Source: Acinetobacter sp. XS-4 (GTDB lineage Bacteria; Pseudomonadota; Gammaproteobacteria; Pseudomonadales; Moraxellaceae). Taken from it: a stretch of 64,000 nt of DNA. Below, piece after piece: positions 55,170-62,892 of this stretch (within the stretch, counting starts at the first letter, position 1; every line of letters begins with the position of its first letter). Location of the stretch: the NCBI RefSeq assembly GCF_023920705.1, contig NZ_CP094657.1, positions 2,170,001-2,234,000 of the forward strand. Reading direction: 5' to 3'. The position numbers and the translations under genes are program-made. A model generated the notes under the pieces. The model made no database searches and was not told the DNA's origin. It saw only the letters and a program-made list of their open reading frames with translations.

Positions 55170-56255
55170 ATGAAACGCTTAAAGTCCCTTGTCTCTGAAC
55201 AAAGTCAAATCAAGCACCTTTCTGCCCGACTATTTCATTCAAAAACATTAGTACTATCCCAAAGCACCCCCTATGAAGTAATTGGCGAATTCAATCAAAC
55301 CCGTATTCGCTATTACGCAGCAACACAAAAAAAGTTTAAAGAACCTTTAGTGTTTGTTGCGCCACTCGCAATTAATATGGCGATTTATGATTTATATCCT
55401 TATCGTTCTCTTATTAAATACTTTCAAAATGCGGGCTTCGATGTCTATTTGGTCGATTGGGGTAATTTAAAATTTAAAGATAGACACCTTAACTTTTTAT
55501 CATTTATTGAAGATTTTATTCCTAAAGCGATTGAACTCATCCGAACACATGCAGGAACTGAGCAAATCTCGCTCCATGGATGGAGTATGGCTGGCATATT
55601 CGTTACTTTATATGCTGCTCTGAACCAACCCAACCATATTAAAAATTTAATTGTTCTGGGTAGTCCAATTGATAGTTATGCATCTGGCCATATTGGTAAG
55701 CTCTATCGGACAATGAACCATTTGATTGGTCGCAATAAGAAAATTCAGGAACGTATTTATTCTGGATTGCCAAAACGTCTGATCCACAGTCCCGGAATTT
55801 TAAATTCGTTAGGTTTCAAAATTCTCGATCCTAAAGGATGGTTTGATGGACATCTGCAATTGCTAAAAAATCTTGATGATTTGCAGTTTGTACAAGAGCA
55901 TGCAACCTTGAGTAGTTTTTTAAATAACATGATTGATTATCCAGGTGGGATTAATCAGGACATGTTGTTTAATGTCTGGCTACAAAATCCATTAAAACGT
56001 GGCTTTATTCAGTTAAAAGATAAGAAAATCGAATTAAAAAATATAGATTGTTCCCTCTTAGTTGGCGCGGGTCGTAGTGATCAGTTGGTCACTGCTGACG
56101 CTGCTTCGCCATTAAGTCAATTGACAAGCAGTCAGGATGTCACGTTTACTCTCATCCCCGGTGGTCATTTAGGCCTAATGTCGAGCCAAGCAAGTGCTCT
56201 GGAGTTTTGGCCAAAACTGGCGGCATGGCTGACCGAACGTTCAACACAAATTTAA
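55170..56255 (+). CDS. alpha/beta hydrolase, PhaC-like
   Basis: A 361-residue alpha/beta hydrolase related to poly-hydroxyalkanoate synthases (YLVDWGNL, ISLHGWSMAG, LVGAGRSDQLV, IPGGHLGLM). The nucleophile is Ser139 in HGWSMAG, whereas PhaC enzymes use Cys at this place. The acid Asp is in the GRSD turn and the catalytic His is in GGHLG. A hydrolase or transacylase is therefore more likely than a polymerase. It is followed 10 bases later by a 3-hydroxyisobutyrate-dehydrogenase-like gene. Confidence 0.8.
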   Translation: MKRLKSLVSEQSQIKHLSARLFHSKTLVLSQSTPYEVIGEFNQTRIRYYAATQKKFKEPLVFVAPLAINMAIYDLYPYRSLIKYFQNAGFDVYLVDWGNLKFKDRHLNFLSFIEDFIPKAIELIRTHAGTEQISLHGWSMAGIFVTLYAALNQPNHIKNLIVLGSPIDSYASGHIGKLYRTMNHLIGRNKKIQERIYSGLPKRLIHSPGILNSLGFKILDPKGWFDGHLQLLKNLDDLQFVQEHATLSSFLNNMIDYPGGINQDMLFNVWLQNPLKRGFIQLKDKKIELKNIDCSLLVGAGRSDQLVTADAASPLSQLTSSQDVTFTLIPGGHLGLMSSQASALEFWPKLAAWLTERSTQI

Positions 56256-56265
56256 GGATAAGGCC

Positions 56266-57138
56266 ATGAGTCAATCTGTTGCATTTATTGGTTTGGGTGC
56301 AATGGGCTACCGTATGGCAGCGCATTTACCAAAACACTTCGATACTGTCTATGTATGGAATCGAAATTTCGAAAAAGCCAAACAACATGCAGCAGAATAT
56401 GGCACAAAGGCTGTCCCATTAGAGCAAGCAGCACAAGCAGATATTATCTTTTCATGCTTACCAACAAGCTCAGATGTAGAAGCACTTATTAAGAGTATAC
56501 AAATTAAATCTGGAGCAATCTGGATAGATTGTACAAGTGGGGTTCCTGACTCTGCCCACACATTAGCAAGCTTATTAAAACAGTTAAATGTTGATTTTCT
56601 GGACGCACCTGTAAGCGGTCAAACAATAGGAGCTGAAAATGCCACTTTGACTGTAATGGTAGGCGGTGATTCCTCAGCTTTTGAACGTGCATTGCCTGCT
56701 CTGCAAGCAGTAGGAAAGTTGATTAAACATGTCGGTGAGTCTGGTGCAGGGTTTGCAGTAAAAGCCGTTAATAATATGCTACTCGCGGTCAACCTTTGGT
56801 CTGTTGCAGAAGGTTTCAGTGCTTTAAAAGCGCATGGGGTAAGCTTAAACGAAGCTTTAGAGTGTATTAACGCTTCAAGTGGTAAAAGTCTGGTAACAGA
56901 GACTATATTCCCACAGCGTGTATTGAGTCGCGAATTCCCAGTAACTTTTGGCTTACCTCTTCTTGCTAAAGACACAGGAATTGCTTTGGATTTAGTCCAT
57001 CAAGCTAAGCTTCCAGCCCCACTTTTGTCATTAACACAAAGTTTAATTCAAGCTGCTCATTTAACTGCTGAAGACAATAGTGATTTCTCTGCGGCAGTTA
57101 AAATGTATGAAGCATGGACAAAAATTACATTAGAGTAA
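56266..57138 (+). CDS. NAD(P)-dependent beta-hydroxyacid dehydrogenase (3-HIBDH family)
   Basis: A 290-residue oxidoreductase. The Rossmann loop GLGAMGYRMA lies at 8-17, the substrate loop DAPVSGQTIGAENATLTVMVGG at about 115-137, and the catalytic Lys in FAVKAVNNMLLAVN near 168. Members oxidise 3-hydroxyisobutyrate, tartronate semialdehyde or 2-hydroxymethylglutarate. It is cotranscribed with the PhaC-like hydrolase, hinting at a shared short-chain hydroxyacid (inference). Confidence 0.88.
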   Translation: MSQSVAFIGLGAMGYRMAAHLPKHFDTVYVWNRNFEKAKQHAAEYGTKAVPLEQAAQADIIFSCLPTSSDVEALIKSIQIKSGAIWIDCTSGVPDSAHTLASLLKQLNVDFLDAPVSGQTIGAENATLTVMVGGDSSAFERALPALQAVGKLIKHVGESGAGFAVKAVNNMLLAVNLWSVAEGFSALKAHGVSLNEALECINASSGKSLVTETIFPQRVLSREFPVTFGLPLLAKDTGIALDLVHQAKLPAPLLSLTQSLIQAAHLTAEDNSDFSAAVKMYEAWTKITLE

Positions 57139-57353
57139 ATTTAATCTTTTAGTTCGCTACTTATTCAAGATACTTATTTTAATAAGGTGAATAATAATGG
57201 CGTGAGAACTCAATTATTTAAAGTAAGTGTATTGCTACGGAAATTTTCTATAACCTGAAAAACTAAAAATGGGAAATTTTAGAAAGATTTATGCTATGTC
57301 GGTACTTGGATATTTTTTTTGTAATCAGGTGATTTAAAGTAATTTACAATCAT

Positions 57354-57758
57354 CTATGCGCTTTTTTCAGACACAACCTTAGCCTGTTCCATTTTTTTTA
57401 AATAAGGATTAGCAAGCATACAGCTCGGTAGCAAAGTATTTGCAAGTGGAGGAAAATTTTCTCTTCCTCCTAATGTTATTTTTTCAATGAAACTTGCCAA
57501 CCACATAATGTACTCACCCTTATTCTTAAATGCTGGCATTAAGCTAATATCAAGCTTAACTGTACATTCTTCTGTAGGCTTATTTAAGCACTCTTCAAAA
57601 TCAATAAAATTATATTTTAGTCTGTATGAAGTTCCTTTTATCTCTTGTCGAATCATACTGACCAAGCTATTCAAGTGCTCAATAATATCTTTAGAGAAAA
57701 ACCTATCTTCTTCAGATTTTTGATAAACGCTTTCAGCAACGAGTAAAAACTGTGACAT
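57354..57758 (-). CDS. hypothetical protein, 134 aa
   Basis: An unrecognised 134-residue protein. A helical N-terminus (MSQFLLVAESVYQKSEEDRF) is followed by two strand-like stretches (YRLKYNFIDFEECLN, CTVKLDISLMPAF) and helices (YIMWLASFIEKITLG). AGGA about nine bases upstream supports the start. It stands alone, with no recognisable neighbour link. Function unknown. Confidence 0.55.
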   Translation of the reverse strand: MSQFLLVAESVYQKSEEDRFFSKDIIEHLNSLVSMIRQEIKGTSYRLKYNFIDFEECLNKPTEECTVKLDISLMPAFKNKGEYIMWLASFIEKITLGGRENFPPLANTLLPSCMLANPYLKKMEQAKVVSEKSA

Positions 57759-57975
57759 TCCCTATTTCCTTTTAATCTTGTCTCCGATGAATAATCAGAT
57801 CCTTTAAGGAAGTATGATGTATATAACATTGCTATATGTAAGTTGATTAGAGTAAAAAGTAACCGCAACGGTAAACATGAAAGTTAGCTGCAAAATCAGC
57901 CACACAAATTAAATACAAGGATAACTACATCACAATATATAGGATTGAATAAATATATTTCGAAATAACTTTAAT

Positions 57976-58006
57976 AAAAAAAACCCATTTCAATTTTAGA
58001 AATGGG
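57976..58006 (-). terminator. minus-strand terminator in the large gap
   Basis: An 8-bp stem, CCCATTTC / GAAATGGG, with a 7-base loop, reads into TTTTTTTT on the minus strand. No gene ends next to it. Confidence 0.7.
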
Positions 58007-58140
58007 CTACAAAAACAAAAAACTATCAAACGCAGCAATTAAGGACAACATGATAGAAGCTAAAACATGTAAAATCAATACATCTTTCAGTTGAATTGTA
58101 AACTAAGTTTAATCTTGACTTATTTATATTTTACAAATCA

Positions 58141-58178
58141 AAAGAAAAGGCCCATTTCCGTCTAAATTAAAATGGGCC
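58141..58178 (-). terminator. second minus-strand terminator-like hairpin in the large gap
   Basis: A 9-bp stem, GGCCCATTT / AAATGGGCC, with a 12-base loop and the minus-strand tail TTTTCTTT. Its arm is shared with the hairpin at 57976. Confidence 0.55.
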
Positions 58179-58617
58179 CAGTGAATTCCACTTAATCCTG
58201 AAATAAAAAGTGTGATAATTATCACGCTTTACATTTTCATAATGTCATTGATATATTTCTTTTTCATTGACCTAATTTCAAACTTCGCTCGTCTATTTAG
58301 CAAATGAAAAGACTATAAGATCTCACCTTTTACTAAAATTTTTTATATCTGATCGTCCCAACCAGAAGTATATTTTTATATCGTTAATAAAAGCTAAAAG
58401 TGAATTAAAAAGAATCAAATTCTAAAAAAATATATATAATTTCGCTTAAGTTTATGTTTTTATTTGATTTTTATAAATTATTGATATCTAATGTTTTTAT
58501 TTATTTTGTGAACAAATTATCACCCAAAATGACATTTGAGTAATTAATAATCATTGAAATATTGGTAATAAACCTTATATTGAGTACAGGTTCATACCTT
58601 TAACTGAGGAAACGCTC

Positions 58618-58887
58618 ATGAATAAATTTATGGTTGCAGTCTTTACTGGCATGGTGAGCATTGCTGGTTTAAGCGTTCAAGCTGCAACGCCTGAGCAAGA
58701 ATGTCAGAAATTGCAAGACGATTATAATTTGATTTATGCATCAAAAGGCTTTTGTTTTAAAGATCCTGATGCTAAAGAAAAATATGGTAATGAAAACTGT
58801 CATACGACAAAACCAAAGTTTTCTGACAAAGAGCAACAACGTCTTGATGCGATTAAAGAGCGTCAGAAAGAATTGAAATGTAAATAA
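58618..58887 (+). CDS. secreted small protein with YARHG-like domain, 89 aa
   Basis: An 89-residue exported protein. The signal peptide MNKFMVAVFTGMVSIAGLSVQA is cleaved after residue 22. The mature part has four Cys (in ECQKL, GFCFKD, NENCHT and ELKCK), likely two disulfides. IYASKGFCFKDPDAKEKYGNE with the following helix resembles a YARHG domain, found in extracellular or periplasmic proteins that may bind cell wall. GAGGA precedes the ATG. The HIT gene follows by 17 bases. Confidence 0.75.
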   Translation: MNKFMVAVFTGMVSIAGLSVQAATPEQECQKLQDDYNLIYASKGFCFKDPDAKEKYGNENCHTTKPKFSDKEQQRLDAIKERQKELKCK

Positions 58888-58904
58888 TTTTAAAGGAATA
58901 ATAC

Positions 58905-59318
58905 ATGGCATACGATGATCAAAATATCTTCGCAAAAATTTTACGCAATGAACTTCCAGCGATAAAAGTCTATGAAGATGATCAAGTTCTAGCTTTTATG
59001 GATATTATGCCTCAAGCCGATGGCCATACATTAGTTATTCCAAAAACACCAGCTGTAACGCTGCTTGATTTACCCCCAGAAGCAGCCGCATATACCATCC
59101 AAATTGTTCAGAAAATTGCGAAAGCAATGGAAAAAGCCTTCAATTTAGAAGGTATTGTCTTGATGCAACTTTCTGGAGCGGCAGCAGGACAAACTGTTCC
59201 GCATGTTCATTTTCACCTTATTCCTACAAATGTGCATCAACTTGGACGCCATGCTGTAGAGTTAGGAGATCAAGAAAAAATTAAAGCGTTAGCTGAGAAA
59301 ATAAAAGCAGCTCTTTGA
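58905..59318 (+). CDS. HIT-family nucleotide hydrolase
   Basis: A 137-residue HIT protein with the catalytic triad HVHFH (His100, 102, 104) and an N-terminal [13 protein letters not shown] typical of the HinT/bacterial HIT group. It hydrolyses nucleoside phosphoramidates or dinucleoside polyphosphates. It shares a transcript with the YARHG-like gene and is followed by a strong terminator. Confidence 0.93.
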   Translation: MAYDDQNIFAKILRNELPAIKVYEDDQVLAFMDIMPQADGHTLVIPKTPAVTLLDLPPEAAAYTIQIVQKIAKAMEKAFNLEGIVLMQLSGAAAGQTVPHVHFHLIPTNVHQLGRHAVELGDQEKIKALAEKIKAAL

Positions 59319-59331
59319 TTTCTAATCTATT

Positions 59332-59359
59332 AAAGCGGAGTTTTGACTCCGCTTTTTTT
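59332..59359 (+). terminator. terminator after the HIT gene
   Basis: AAAGCGGAGT pairs with ACTCCGCTTT around a 4-base loop and is followed by TTTT. Confidence 0.9.
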
Positions 59360-59410
59360 CGTCTTAAAACTATAAAAAACTAAAATAATTAATTTATTTC
59401 TAAACTTTAA

Positions 59411-59454
59411 CCGTCATAAAACTGTCATTTATTTTTCACGCCCCTGTCACAAAG
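59411..59454 (+). promoter_or_regulatory. tandem Pho boxes (PhoB sites) upstream of the porin
   Basis: Four consecutive 11-bp units, each with TCA at the same place: CCGTCATAAAA, CTGTCATTTAT, TTTTCACGCCC, CTGTCACAAAG. The first two form a near-consensus 18-bp Pho box. A possible -10 (GATACT, 59461-59466) lies just downstream with no -35, as at PhoB-activated promoters. Confidence 0.75.
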
Positions 59455-59573
59455 TTTGCCGATACTGCTTAGCAAGTTGGTGAGCTTTTGTAACTTTTTG
59501 TACATAAGTCAACTACAAAATAAATAGTTAACTAGGCATACGCCATTTTTAAATACCTTTTGGAGAAATCTCA

Positions 59574-60680
59574 ATGAAGAAATTGCTACTCGCTGCCGCA
59601 GTTGCAACTTTGAGCATAAACGCGGTGCAAGCAGCGCCAACTTTGTATGGCAAACTAAATGTTTCTATTAACCAAGTTGATAATAAAAATTTCGATGGTA
59701 AAAGTGATGTTACCGAAGTTAACTCAAACTCTTCTCGCATTGGGGTAAAAGGCGAAGAGAAATTAACTGACAAGTTATCTGCTGTTTATTTAGCTGAGTG
59801 GGCAATTTCTACTGATGGTTCAGGTTCTGATACTGACCTTAGCGCTCGTAACCGTTTCATCGGTTTAAAAACTGAAGGTGTTGGTACTTTAAAAGTAGGT
59901 AAATACGATTCTTACTTTAAAACTGCTGCTGGTGGTAACCAAGACATCTTTAATGACGATACACGTTTAGATATTACTAATATCATGTACGGTGAAAACC
60001 GCTTAGATAACGTAGTTGGTTTTGAATTAGATCCTAAATTATTAGCTGGTTTAACTTTTAACATCATGGCTCAAACTGGTGAAAGCACCTCTGACAGCAA
60101 ACAAGGTGAAACTGGTAAAGACAGTAAGAATGATAGCTTTGACTCTGTGTCTACTGCGCTTGGTTATGAGAACAAAGACCTTGGCTTAGCAGTAGCTGCC
60201 GCTGGTGACTTTGGTATTAAAGGTAAATATGCTGCTTACGGTCTGAAAGATGTTTATACAGATGCTTACCGTGTAACTGGTTCTTATGACATCGCAAAAT
60301 CAGGCTTTGTTGTAGGTGCTTTATGGCAACATGCTGAACCTACTGATGACTTGACTGCATATGGTCAATCATATAAATCAGATGGTTCAATCGATAAAGC
60401 TGGTAAAGCTTACCGTGGTTTAGAGGAAGAAGCATATGCAGTAACAGCTGCTTATAAAATTCCTAACACTAAACTTAAAGTGAAAGCAGAATATGCTTCT
60501 GCTGAAACACAAGTAAGTGGTCAAGCAGATCGTAAAATTGATTTGTACGGCTTAGGTCTTGATTACCAAATCAACAAACAAGCTCGCTTCTACGGTATCG
60601 TTGCTCAACAAAAACGCGACTGGTTAAGTGATGATGACAAGCAAACTGTTGTAGGTACTGGTATCGAATATAACTTCTAA
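59574..60680 (+). CDS. outer-membrane porin, probably phosphate-regulated
   Basis: A 368-residue Gram-negative general-type porin. The signal peptide MKKLLLAAAVATLSINAVQA is followed by APTLYGKLNVSINQVD, the classic first strand. The barrel has about 16 strands with SSRIGVKGEEKL, the constriction-loop region around residues 100-135, and a terminal Phe in GTGIEYNF. The mature charge pattern does not by itself define selectivity. Four PhoB half-sites upstream suggest induction in phosphate starvation, like PhoE or OprP of other bacteria. Monocistronic, two terminators follow. Confidence 0.88.
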   Translation: MKKLLLAAAVATLSINAVQAAPTLYGKLNVSINQVDNKNFDGKSDVTEVNSNSSRIGVKGEEKLTDKLSAVYLAEWAISTDGSGSDTDLSARNRFIGLKTEGVGTLKVGKYDSYFKTAAGGNQDIFNDDTRLDITNIMYGENRLDNVVGFELDPKLLAGLTFNIMAQTGESTSDSKQGETGKDSKNDSFDSVSTALGYENKDLGLAVAAAGDFGIKGKYAAYGLKDVYTDAYRVTGSYDIAKSGFVVGALWQHAEPTDDLTAYGQSYKSDGSIDKAGKAYRGLEEEAYAVTAAYKIPNTKLKVKAEYASAETQVSGQADRKIDLYGLGLDYQINKQARFYGIVAQQKRDWLSDDDKQTVVGTGIEYNF

Positions 60681-60703
60681 TTAGTTATTTTTGATTCAGA
60701 TCT

Positions 60704-60735
60704 AAAATAAAAGGGCTAATGCCCTTTTATTTTAT
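60704..60735. terminator. terminator after the porin
   Basis: AAAATAAAAGGGC pairs with GCCCTTTTATTTT around TAAT. Confidence 0.88.
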
Positions 60736-60745
60736 TTTGCAGATT

Positions 60746-60777
60746 AAAAAAGCCGATATTTTTATATCGGCTTTTTT
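60746..60777. terminator. second terminator, porin / DUF937 genes
   Basis: AAAAAAGCCGATAT pairs with ATATCGGCTTTTTT around TTTT. It serves the convergent DUF937 gene and backs up the porin terminator. Confidence 0.9.
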
Positions 60778-60788
60778 AACTTTGTAGC

Positions 60789-61379
60789 TTACTTTAAGAA
60801 ACCACTTACAAGATTCATGACGTTTTGAATGTCTTGGTTTGCTTCTTGATGATCGGTACTGTCACCCTGAGGTGTTAATGAGTCAATGACTTGAGGTAAG
60901 ACCGAAGCAATTGCACCGTAAACTTGCTCTTTTGGAGCTTGAGCTTGCGCAGCAACTTGCTCAATGTCAGCTGGATTAAATAAACTCTGTAATTGTTGAG
61001 TAGGAACCTCACCATTGCTTTGATTCGGATCAACCCAGCTTTGAACCTGATTTCCTAAACCCGCACCTTTCAACTTTTCAAGAGCAGCCTGCAAACCACC
61101 TTGTTGTTGAACCCAACCTAAAATTAAAGGTACAACTGCAATTAATAAACTTTGTACGCCACCACCTGCTTGAGGTGCATTATTATTTCCAGTCACTTGA
61201 CCTAATACAGAACCTAGTACTCCTCCAAGACCACCTTGAGCGCCAGAAGAAGTATTACCCCCCATTTGCCCGAGTACTGAACCTAAAATTCCACCTAAAC
61301 CACCTTGGCCTGACGCTTGTTGGTTTCCACCTAAAGCCTGCTGAGCCAGAACTTCAACAATGTTGCTTAAATTTGTCAT
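60789..61379 (-). CDS. DUF937 / YidB-family protein
   Basis: A 196-residue protein. The N-terminal part carries two Gly-rich repeats, GGLGGILGSVLGQMGGN and GGLGGVLGSVLGQVTGN (about 27-70), then a hydrophobic QSLLIAVVPLILGWVQQQGGLQ and helices with SWVDPNQSNGEVPTQQLQSLF (in part) as in YidB. It has no signal peptide. Function of the family is unknown. Convergent with the porin gene. Confidence 0.87.
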   Translation of the reverse strand: MTNLSNIVEVLAQQALGGNQQASGQGGLGGILGSVLGQMGGNTSSGAQGGLGGVLGSVLGQVTGNNNAPQAGGGVQSLLIAVVPLILGWVQQQGGLQAALEKLKGAGLGNQVQSWVDPNQSNGEVPTQQLQSLFNPADIEQVAAQAQAPKEQVYGAIASVLPQVIDSLTPQGDSTDHQEANQDIQNVMNLVSGFLK

Positions 61380-61477
61380 GTGTAACTCTTATGTATGGTT
61401 TATACATGAGCATACGCGGATTCTTGTTAGGACAGCAAAAGCCAAATTGTTAAATTTTGAAAGAGATTTAGAGCCTT

Positions 61478-61939
61478 TTACCAGCGGAATTTATTCCAGT
61501 TCTCTGGGTTTGCCCAGAACTTTGAATTAAACCAATCGGGAACATGCTTATAGGTCAAGATGTTAAATTGCCATAAAGCAAAATCACTATCATGTGAAGT
61601 CTTATCAATGAGTTGGGTGAACCCTAAAGAACGCAATAACTGTTCATCACTCCGTTTGCTCACCACAACAATTCGTTTTGCTAATAAGTCACGTAGTTTT
61701 ACTAATAATTGTGATTTTTGTACTTCAGTTATGTTCTGCATTTCATCTGTATCAAACAATACAAAACCCAAGTCATAACGCTGAGTAAAAGGCAGACTTA
61801 AAAGCTCAGTTACGGTAAAATAGTGCCATTGAATTGCGTTATTCTGGTCAATTTTCTGGCCAATACAAAGTGCAGTATGAATGGGCTGTTCGTTTGATAA
61901 ATCGTCTAGCATAGAAGTGATGACATTTTGTTCAGCCAT
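61478..61939 (-). CDS. DUF6231-family protein
   Basis: A 153-residue protein resembling a truncated Rossmann/SAM-methyltransferase-like fold (LCIGQKI, YDLGFVLFDTD, KRIVVVSKRSDEQLLRSLGF) with a conserved Trp-rich end (WFNSKFWANPENWNKFRW). Members are typically encoded next to DUF2797 genes, as here, where the two are divergent with 39 bases between starts. Function unknown. AAGGG nine bases upstream supports the start. Confidence 0.75.
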   Translation of the reverse strand: MAEQNVITSMLDDLSNEQPIHTALCIGQKIDQNNAIQWHYFTVTELLSLPFTQRYDLGFVLFDTDEMQNITEVQKSQLLVKLRDLLAKRIVVVSKRSDEQLLRSLGFTQLIDKTSHDSDFALWQFNILTYKHVPDWFNSKFWANPENWNKFRW

Positions 61940-61978
61940 AACTGCAACCCTTAATTGAAAGATGTGAGTTTAAACTTT

Positions 61979-62848
61979 ATGGAACTACAAGGCATTTGCC
62001 ATAAAATGCATGCAGGCCTAAAAGATGCTAGTGTAACTGATCAACAGACAACCAAGGCAAATGTTGAATACAAATTTGTATTAGACCGTTCAGAAATTGA
62101 TCTTCCTTTTAATTTAGGACAAGAACTAGAAATCGAATGGACAGGTAATATTTATTGCACCTCTTGTGGCACTAAAACACCGAAGTCTTATTCTCAAGGC
62201 CACTGCTTTAAATGTTTTAAAACTAAAGCTGAATGTGACCTATGCATTATGAAACCTGAAACATGTCACTATCATTTAGGTACATGTCGTGAAGATGACT
62301 TCGCCCATAATGTGTGTTTCCAACCTCATATTGTGTATTTGGCAAACTCAAGTGCTTTGAAAGTGGGTATTACTCGTGTTAGCCATATGCCAGGTCGTTG
62401 GTTAGATCAAGGTGCAACCCAAGCCTTACCTATTTTAAAAGTTGGATCACGCCGTTTATCTGGTCAACTTGAAACTATGTTTGGTTCTTTAGTTGCTGAC
62501 AAAACTGATTGGCGCAAACTCCTTAAGGGTGAAGCTGAACCTCTGAAACTGACAGAACAACGTGATCAGTTAATCGAAGAGTTTGCACCGAAAATTCAAA
62601 CTATTCGTGAGGAATTTAGCCAGAATCTTGAATTTAACGAAACTGTTGAATTCTTAGAAGATGAATTGCCACGTGAGTTTGTTTACCCAGTAGAACAATA
62701 TCCTGAAAAAATTAAGTCTTTAAACCTAGATAAAACACCAAAAATTCGTGGTGTATTACAAGGTATTAAGGGCCAATATTTAATTTTTGATATTGGTGTT
62801 ATTAACATCCGTAAATACACGGGTTACGAACTCATCTTACGTGCCTAA
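61979..62848 (+). CDS. DUF2797 protein with zinc finger and GIY-YIG-like segment
   Basis: A 289-residue protein starting MELQGICHKM; the longer frame begins at TTG. It has a treble zinc-ribbon region (CTSCGTKTPKSYSQGHCFKC, about 49-68, then CDLC and further Cys/His to residue 120) followed by a GIY-YIG-like element (HIVYLANSSALKVGITR). A C-terminal OB-like strand set follows (IRGVLQGIKGQYLIFD). It may bind nucleic acid, but no activity is established. Divergent from the DUF6231 gene. Confidence 0.82.
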   Translation: MELQGICHKMHAGLKDASVTDQQTTKANVEYKFVLDRSEIDLPFNLGQELEIEWTGNIYCTSCGTKTPKSYSQGHCFKCFKTKAECDLCIMKPETCHYHLGTCREDDFAHNVCFQPHIVYLANSSALKVGITRVSHMPGRWLDQGATQALPILKVGSRRLSGQLETMFGSLVADKTDWRKLLKGEAEPLKLTEQRDQLIEEFAPKIQTIREEFSQNLEFNETVEFLEDELPREFVYPVEQYPEKIKSLNLDKTPKIRGVLQGIKGQYLIFDIGVINIRKYTGYELILRA

Positions 62849-62857
62849 GTAAGTTTT

Positions 62858-62882
62858 AAAGCCCCTAAAGTGGGGCTTTTTA
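62858..62882. terminator. terminator, DUF2797 / ABC-2 permease genes
   Basis: AAAGCCCC pairs with GGGGCTTT around TAAAGT and is followed by TTT, between convergent genes. Confidence 0.88.
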
Positions 62883-62892
62883 ATTTATATAA

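Larger units (their letters stand above)
57759..58617. other. large intergenic region, 859 bp, with stacked hairpins
   Basis: The longest non-coding stretch in the window. It holds two related minus-strand hairpins whose arms share CCCATTT (57976-58006 and 58149-58178). A third structure with CTATCA/TGATAG arms and a T-rich tail lies between them (about 58018-58056). No coding frame is supportable. One or more small RNAs on the minus strand would explain three terminator-like structures here. Confidence 0.5.

Noticed and set aside
58009..58140. tRNA-like gene in the large gap
   Set aside because: No acceptor/anticodon/T-arm arrangement or terminal CCA context could be fitted; only terminator-type hairpins are present.
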